Program-made: the position numbers and the translations under genes
The notes under the pieces: model-generated
Databases searched by the model: none
Told to the model about the DNA's origin: nothing
Seen by the model: the letters and a program-made list of their open reading frames with translations, nothing else
Shown here: in pieces, positions 59,985 to 64,000 of the stretch
Numbering within the stretch: the stretch's first letter is position 1
How the letters are laid out: every line of letters begins with the position of its first letter
Assembly: GCA_025459175.1 (NCBI GenBank)
Contig: JALORC010000001.1
Coordinates: 62,001-126,000 of the forward strand
Reading direction: 5' to 3'
Length of the DNA stretch: 64,000 nucleotides
From: Planctomycetota bacterium
GTDB lineage: Bacteria > Planctomycetota > UBA1135 > UBA2386

Positions 59985-61438
59985 AGCGCACGAGCCGCGG
60001 GCGATCGCCGACCCGACTCGCAGCGCTCACGCTCGTGCTCGCGGGCTGTGCGGTGGGCCCGGACCACACCACTCCCGAACCCGCGCTGCCGGCGCAATTC
60101 GCCGCCGCGCCGCCGGCCAACGCCGTCGACGAGACGCAGTTGGCGCAATGGTGGCGCACGTTCGACGACCCGCTGCTGTGCAGCCTGATCGACCGGGCGC
60201 TGGGCACCAACCTCGAGCTGCGGGAAGCTCTGGCGCGCATCGACGCGGCGCGAGCGCTGCGTGGCCAGGCGGCGGCGGCGCGGCTGCCGCGAGCCGACGC
60301 CGCGGGGAGCGCCCGCCGGCAGCGCCTCAGCGAGAACGCGCTGTTCGCTCCACCCGTCGTGCAGACACGGCCGGTGTACGAGCTGGGTTTCGACAGCAGT
60401 TGGGAACTGGACCTGTTCGGTCGGGTGCAGCGCGGCATCGACGCCGCCGACGCCGAACTCGCCCGCCAGCAGGCGCTCGGCCACGACGTGCGGGTCCGGC
60501 TCGCAGCCGAGGTGGCCCGCACCTACGTCGAACATCGCACCGCCGCCGCCCGCGCCCGGCTCGCCGCCACCGCCACCGAGCTGGCCGCCACCGAGGCCGA
60601 ACTCAGCCGCAGCCGCGCCACCGCCGGCGTCACCGCCGCGTTCGATGCCGATCGCGCCGAGGCCCGGCATGCCAGCGCCGCGGCGGTCGGCCCCGAGTTC
60701 GAGTCGGCGATGCAGGATGCCGCACACCGGCTGGCGGTGTTGCTCGGCCTGCCGCCGGCCGCCCTGCACGACGAACTGCGCGCCGCACCGTCGCCACACG
60801 GCGATCCGGGACCGATCGCGGTCGGCGTGCCGGCCGAACTGCTGCGCCGACGACCGGACGTGGCCGCCGCCGAACGCGACCTGGCCGCGCACACCGCCCG
60901 CATCGGGGTCGCCACCGCCGAGCTCTACCCGAGCCTGTCGCTGACCGGGCAGTTCGCGTTCAGCTCGACCTCGACCGGCAACCTGCTCGACGCCAGCAGC
61001 CGCACGTTCGCGTTCGGGCCGGCCATGCAACTGCCGCTGTTCCGCGGCGGTGCCCTGCGCGCGCGGCTCGCCGCCGCCGAGGCCGAGTGCCGCGCGGCGC
61101 TCGCGCGCTACGAACACACCGTGCTGCAGGCCTGCGCCGAGGTCGAGTCCGGCGCGGTCGCGGTGGCGAGCACGCACGAGCAGCAGCGGCGGCGCGCCAC
61201 GGCGGTGGCAGCACAACGGCGCTGCGTCGAACAGGCACGAGCGCTGCACGCCCAGGGCGTCGTCGACTTCGGCGATGTGCTCGACGCCGAGCGCCTGCTC
61301 ACGCAGGAACTCGACGCGGCGGCCCTCGCCGAGGCCGCGCGGTGGCAAGCGCGCATCGCGCTGTTCAAGGCGTTGGGCGGTGGCTGGCAGTCGGTGCACG
61401 AGGCGAGCGCGGGAGACGCCGCACTCGCGGGGCGCTGA
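59981..61438 (+). CDS. Outer membrane factor lipoprotein (NodT/OprM type, 485 aa)
   Basis: A lipoprotein signal peptide ends in LAGC with the cysteine at residue 23, followed by AVGPDHTTPEPALP, a hallmark of NodT/OprM-type channels. Two OEP repeats follow: WWRTFDDPLLCSLIDRAL and LREALARIDAARALRG in the first, and LLRRRPDVAAAERDLAAHTA and VATAELYPSLSLTGQFAF in the second. The family forms a trimeric tunnel through the outer membrane; its presence shows the cell has a Gram-negative-type envelope. The ATG overlaps the adaptor stop. It is the last gene of the TetR-controlled operon and ends four bases before the convergent gene, so there is no room for a terminator between. Confidence 0.92.
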   Translation: MKRTSRGRSPTRLAALTLVLAGCAVGPDHTTPEPALPAQFAAAPPANAVDETQLAQWWRTFDDPLLCSLIDRALGTNLELREALARIDAARALRGQAAAARLPRADAAGSARRQRLSENALFAPPVVQTRPVYELGFDSSWELDLFGRVQRGIDAADAELARQQALGHDVRVRLAAEVARTYVEHRTAAARARLAATATELAATEAELSRSRATAGVTAAFDADRAEARHASAAAVGPEFESAMQDAAHRLAVLLGLPPAALHDELRAAPSPHGDPGPIAVGVPAELLRRRPDVAAAERDLAAHTARIGVATAELYPSLSLTGQFAFSSTSTGNLLDASSRTFAFGPAMQLPLFRGGALRARLAAAEAECRAALARYEHTVLQACAEVESGAVAVASTHEQQRRRATAVAAQRRCVEQARALHAQGVVDFGDVLDAERLLTQELDAAALAEAARWQARIALFKALGGGWQSVHEASAGDAALAGR

Positions 61439-61442
61439 ACGA

Positions 61443-63344
61443 TCAGAACCGCACCGTCCACTCGAGGTCGTCGATCGCCTCGCCCCGCCACGTCACCTCG
61501 AATTTGTCGAAGAGCGACCTCGCGTCGCGCTCGCCCTGGAACAACAGCAGCCGAGGGACGGCCACCGGTGGCAGCGGCAGCGCGAAGCAGCCGTTCGCGT
61601 CGGTCGGCACCGGGATACCGATCAGGCTCGTCAGGATCCGCTGCGACGACTCGTCCTCGGGCAACAGCACGCGCAGCGTGTTGCCGCTGCCACGAGCCAA
61701 CTTCGACTCGGGTTCGTCGAGCCAGTTCCAGAGGGCCGGATGGTTGGAGGTGCCCAACGATGCGTACACCATGCGATCGGCCATCGGTTGGCCGTCCTTG
61801 CCGAGCAAGCGGCCGCGGATGCCGGTCGGTGCCGGCAGGGCGAACGTCGCGGTCGCTGGCCCGGCGGTTGGATCGCCCGGCGTCGTCACGAACGCACGGA
61901 TCAACAGGCTCATGCCGTGGGTGGCTGCGATTCCGATGGGTTGGCCGGCCGGCACCAGGATGCGCACACGCCCACGTTCGTCGCTGCGGGCGCGGTCGTG
62001 GCCAGCTGGCCAGTAGCTGGCCAAGGTGGTTCCGAGCGTGCAGAGGATGACGTCGACGCTCGCCACCGGCGTGGCGCCGGGACCGGTGAACGTGAGCTCG
62101 ATCGGGCACATCCGCTTCAGGTCGACGACCATCGGATCCTCCGGGGTGCCGGTTCCGGTCGCGACCGAGAGCGGCGCGAACACGACCGGGCACAGCCCCG
62201 GCCGCCAGGGTGCCGGTAGTGCCGGCAGATCGCGTTCGCGCAGCAGCAGGTTGGCACCGACATGGTCCGTGCGCCCGGGCAGTGCGATCGTCCCGGTTGC
62301 GTCGGTGCGGCGGGTGCGATGCCAACCGTGATACGAACGGCTGGCCGGGGTCGGGCTGTTGGTGGCCATGCCGGACTGCACGATGTCCGCACCCGCGAGC
62401 GGGGTGCCATCGGCGGTGACGAAACGCGCATGCAGCATTCGGCCGGGATCGACCCGGCACCAGAGGTCCCGCGGCTCCACACCGGCCGGCAGCTCGACCT
62501 GCCCCATGCGTCGGACGTCGGCAATGGACAGGAAGACGCCCATGCGGCCGTCCGAGCCCTCGACCAGCGTCTGGATGCCAATACCCTCGTCGTTGCCGGT
62601 GTCGAGCGTCAGCGTTCCTGCCGCATCGGTGATGCCGACGAAGTGCATCGTCTGGCCCAGGTGCCGGTGGATGCGGGCGCCGACCAGCGGCGTCTCGTCG
62701 GTCGAACGCGCGAAGCAGGTGACGCGCACGCGCTCGGGGACCACCAACCGCGGGCCGAGCTGCGAGCTCGCGACCATCGTGCGCTGCAGCGGGTGCAGGT
62801 TGGTCCCGTCGACGACGAACAGCTCGACGGTGGCCTGGGGACCGACCAGCCATGGCAAGCGCACGCGACCGTCCTGCACTTCCAGCGTGTGCACGTCCAG
62901 GTTGTCGAGTTCGTCGATGACTCGCAGCTGGAACTTCGCCTCCGGCCAGCGATCGAGGTGGTCGAGCACGAGATCGCGCGCCGGCAGGTCGCGTTCGTGC
63001 CGCAGCACGATCGGTTGCTGCACGAACACCTGTTCGCACACCGCCGAAGCCGGACGACCGGTCGCGGTCGCGGGGCCCCAGGCCCACGCCGAGTAGGGCC
63101 GGCCACGCAGGATCGGCGCCCGGAAGCGACCGCGTTCGTCGACGGTGGCGACCACACGATCGGCGTCGACTTCCGTGGCGCGGCCGAGCGGGCGCGCGAG
63201 CAGCACCACTTCGGCCCCGACCCATGGGCGGCCATCGGCGAGCCGCACTTCGCCGACGGCCAGGCCCCGCCCCGTTGCGGACGATTCCTGAGCTTGGAGC
63301 AGCGACAGGCAGGCGGCCAGCGCCGACGCGATCCCGGTTCTCAT
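61443..63344 (-). CDS. Exported protein with carboxypeptidase-regulatory-like repeats (633 aa)
   Basis: A signal peptide (MRTGIASALAACLSLLQAQ) is followed by a chain of beta-sandwich units that start with a turn such as GEVRLADGRPWVGAEVVLL, VRVTCFARSTDETPLVGARI, ARFVTADGTPLAGADIV and RGRLLGKDGQPMADRMVYA, and contain TDAAGTLTLDTGN and TDATGTIAL. These are the CarboxypepD_reg/Cna-B-like pattern also seen in the gene at 45840, which is longer and membrane-anchored. The C-terminus (EAIDDLEWTVRF) does not carry the shared module. No active site is visible. A structural or binding role outside the inner membrane is likely. It converges on the outer membrane factor gene with four bases between stops. 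Confidence 0.68.
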   Translation of the reverse strand: MRTGIASALAACLSLLQAQESSATGRGLAVGEVRLADGRPWVGAEVVLLARPLGRATEVDADRVVATVDERGRFRAPILRGRPYSAWAWGPATATGRPASAVCEQVFVQQPIVLRHERDLPARDLVLDHLDRWPEAKFQLRVIDELDNLDVHTLEVQDGRVRLPWLVGPQATVELFVVDGTNLHPLQRTMVASSQLGPRLVVPERVRVTCFARSTDETPLVGARIHRHLGQTMHFVGITDAAGTLTLDTGNDEGIGIQTLVEGSDGRMGVFLSIADVRRMGQVELPAGVEPRDLWCRVDPGRMLHARFVTADGTPLAGADIVQSGMATNSPTPASRSYHGWHRTRRTDATGTIALPGRTDHVGANLLLRERDLPALPAPWRPGLCPVVFAPLSVATGTGTPEDPMVVDLKRMCPIELTFTGPGATPVASVDVILCTLGTTLASYWPAGHDRARSDERGRVRILVPAGQPIGIAATHGMSLLIRAFVTTPGDPTAGPATATFALPAPTGIRGRLLGKDGQPMADRMVYASLGTSNHPALWNWLDEPESKLARGSGNTLRVLLPEDESSQRILTSLIGIPVPTDANGCFALPLPPVAVPRLLLFQGERDARSLFDKFEVTWRGEAIDDLEWTVRF

Positions 63345-63524
63345 TACCCGCAGTCTACGCGGCGCCAGGCGCACCAGCGCGATTGGTCCGTCGCGGGGCG
63401 GGCGCCGGCGACCATGCGGGCCTGTTGCCGAGCGCGTCCACACGGCCGATTTTCAGTGGCACCTGAACGCAGACGGTCCGTCGCCGCGGCCGCGCGTGCC
63501 CGGTTCGCGCGCCGCGTGCTCACC

Positions 63525-64000
63525 TCACGAGAAGATGAAGTTGCCGATGCGCCAGGCGCCGTCGACCCACTCGAAGACGACCTTCACGTCGCAGACATCG
63601 GTCGTGTAGGTCACCGTCCGGCGCGCCCCCGTTTCCCCACCGAGTCGACGGTCGCGCAACGCCGGATACGGCGTCGTGAAGCCGCGGCGCGCGAGGGTCG
63701 CACCGATGCGCGACGCCTTGTGCTGGAGCCTCGGCACGAACAGCGGTTCGATGGCCTTGGGATCACTGTTGCCCCACGCCTGCTCGAAGCGGGCCAGGGC
63801 CGCATCGATCGGTTGGTCCGGTCGCACCTCCGCCGCCGCGGCTGACGCACCGCGGACGCTGCGCAGGATTGCGCCGCCTCCGTACCACACGCCGCAGAGC
63901 ACGACGACGAACCCCACGAACAGCAACGTCGCGGTGCGGAAGTCGCCACCGACTGCGCGCAGCTTGCTGCGGGCGCGCGCCTGCTGGCGAGCATCGGGGG
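63525..64000 (-). CDS. Membrane-anchored hypothetical protein, N-terminus outside window
   Basis: The visible 158 codons have no stop up to the window end, so the N-terminus lies beyond it; the first visible residues (PDARQQARARSKLRAVGGDF) are basic and cytoplasmic in type. One hydrophobic helix (LLFVGFVVVLCGVWYGGGAI) is followed by a small domain with IDAALARFEQAWGNSDPKAI, LFVPRLQHKASRIGATLARR and KVVFEWVDGAWRIGNFIFS. That pattern of a helical start and a final pair of strands with an aromatic WRI-x-NF looks like an NTF2-like/SnoaL-type or DUF4440-like fold, a weak guess. A TTG at 63926 could be read as a start but would cut away the helix's basic lead. Confidence 0.6.
   Translation of the reverse strand, partial: PDARQQARARSKLRAVGGDFRTATLLFVGFVVVLCGVWYGGGAILRSVRGASAAAAEVRPDQPIDAALARFEQAWGNSDPKAIEPLFVPRLQHKASRIGATLARRGFTTPYPALRDRRLGGETGARRTVTYTTDVCDVKVVFEWVDGAWRIGNFIFS

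Noticed and set aside
1-64000. tRNA or rRNA genes, CRISPR arrays, insertion sequences, prophage genes
   Set aside because: No cloverleaf-like sequence, regular repeat-spacer pattern, transposase or integrase motif was seen.

Overview
The window is GC-rich, tightly packed bacterial chromosome with 44 protein genes (two cut by the window ends). I saw no RNA genes, insertion sequences, phage genes or CRISPR arrays. The content suggests a planctomycete (Planctomycetota), probably a marine or soil member of a lineage rich in large exported proteins. The signs are an ECF sigma factor coupled to a one-pass Ser/Thr kinase with a helical, TPR-like tail, a lipoprotein sulfatase, DUF1565-type beta-helix proteins, FG-GAP/VCBS propellers and many signal-peptide proteins sharing a C-terminal module. 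A myxobacterium is the main alternative. This placement is inference; no marker gene was compared.

Layout. 1-5.5 kb: tail of an unknown gene, a coupled methyltransferase-like/DUF971 pair, mobA, a membrane-bound degenerate kinase-receiver protein, and a DTW-domain tRNA-modifying enzyme. 5.5-12.6 kb: exported protein, hexapeptide acetyltransferase, exported propeller-like protein, then a reverse-strand group of a small membrane protein, a GT-C-like membrane protein and a GT2 glycosyltransferase. 12.7-25 kb: two paralogous exported proteins, a sulfatase, a SUKH-domain membrane protein with two further small unknowns, a beta-helix protein, and the exported protein that ends the sigma/kinase operon. 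25-31 kb: Ser/Thr kinase, ECF sigma factor, PhoD-type phosphatase, DUF4253 protein. 31-41 kb: two tandem beta-helix/propeller proteins, a small membrane protein, and a three-domain LplT-Aas phospholipid acylation protein with a divergent LysR regulator. 42-49 kb: two tandem exported paralogs, a membrane-anchored repeat protein, a ferredoxin and a 60-residue membrane protein. 49-54 kb: metH and a ThrE-type exporter. 54-61 kb: a phosphoesterase-like exported protein, then TetR-DevC-DevA-DevB-outer membrane factor. 61-64 kb: an exported repeat protein and a partial membrane-anchored protein.

How the genes fit together. The dominant theme is the cell envelope and what lies outside it. At least nine exported proteins end in a similar module of roughly 100-130 residues that often opens with an FGxGC-like motif and closes with a short SNGL-x3-G-like tail. 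I suggest this is a surface-sorting or anchoring module. No sorting machinery is encoded here. Regulation is visible at three points: the sigma-kinase-exported protein operon with a GTGA overlap, tandem palindromic operators in front of the tetR-efflux operon, and a T-N11-A box between lysR and the aas-like gene. Overlapping stop/start codons (ATGA or GTGA) join several gene pairs and were used to fix starts. Several transcripts end in GC-rich hairpins without a T-run.
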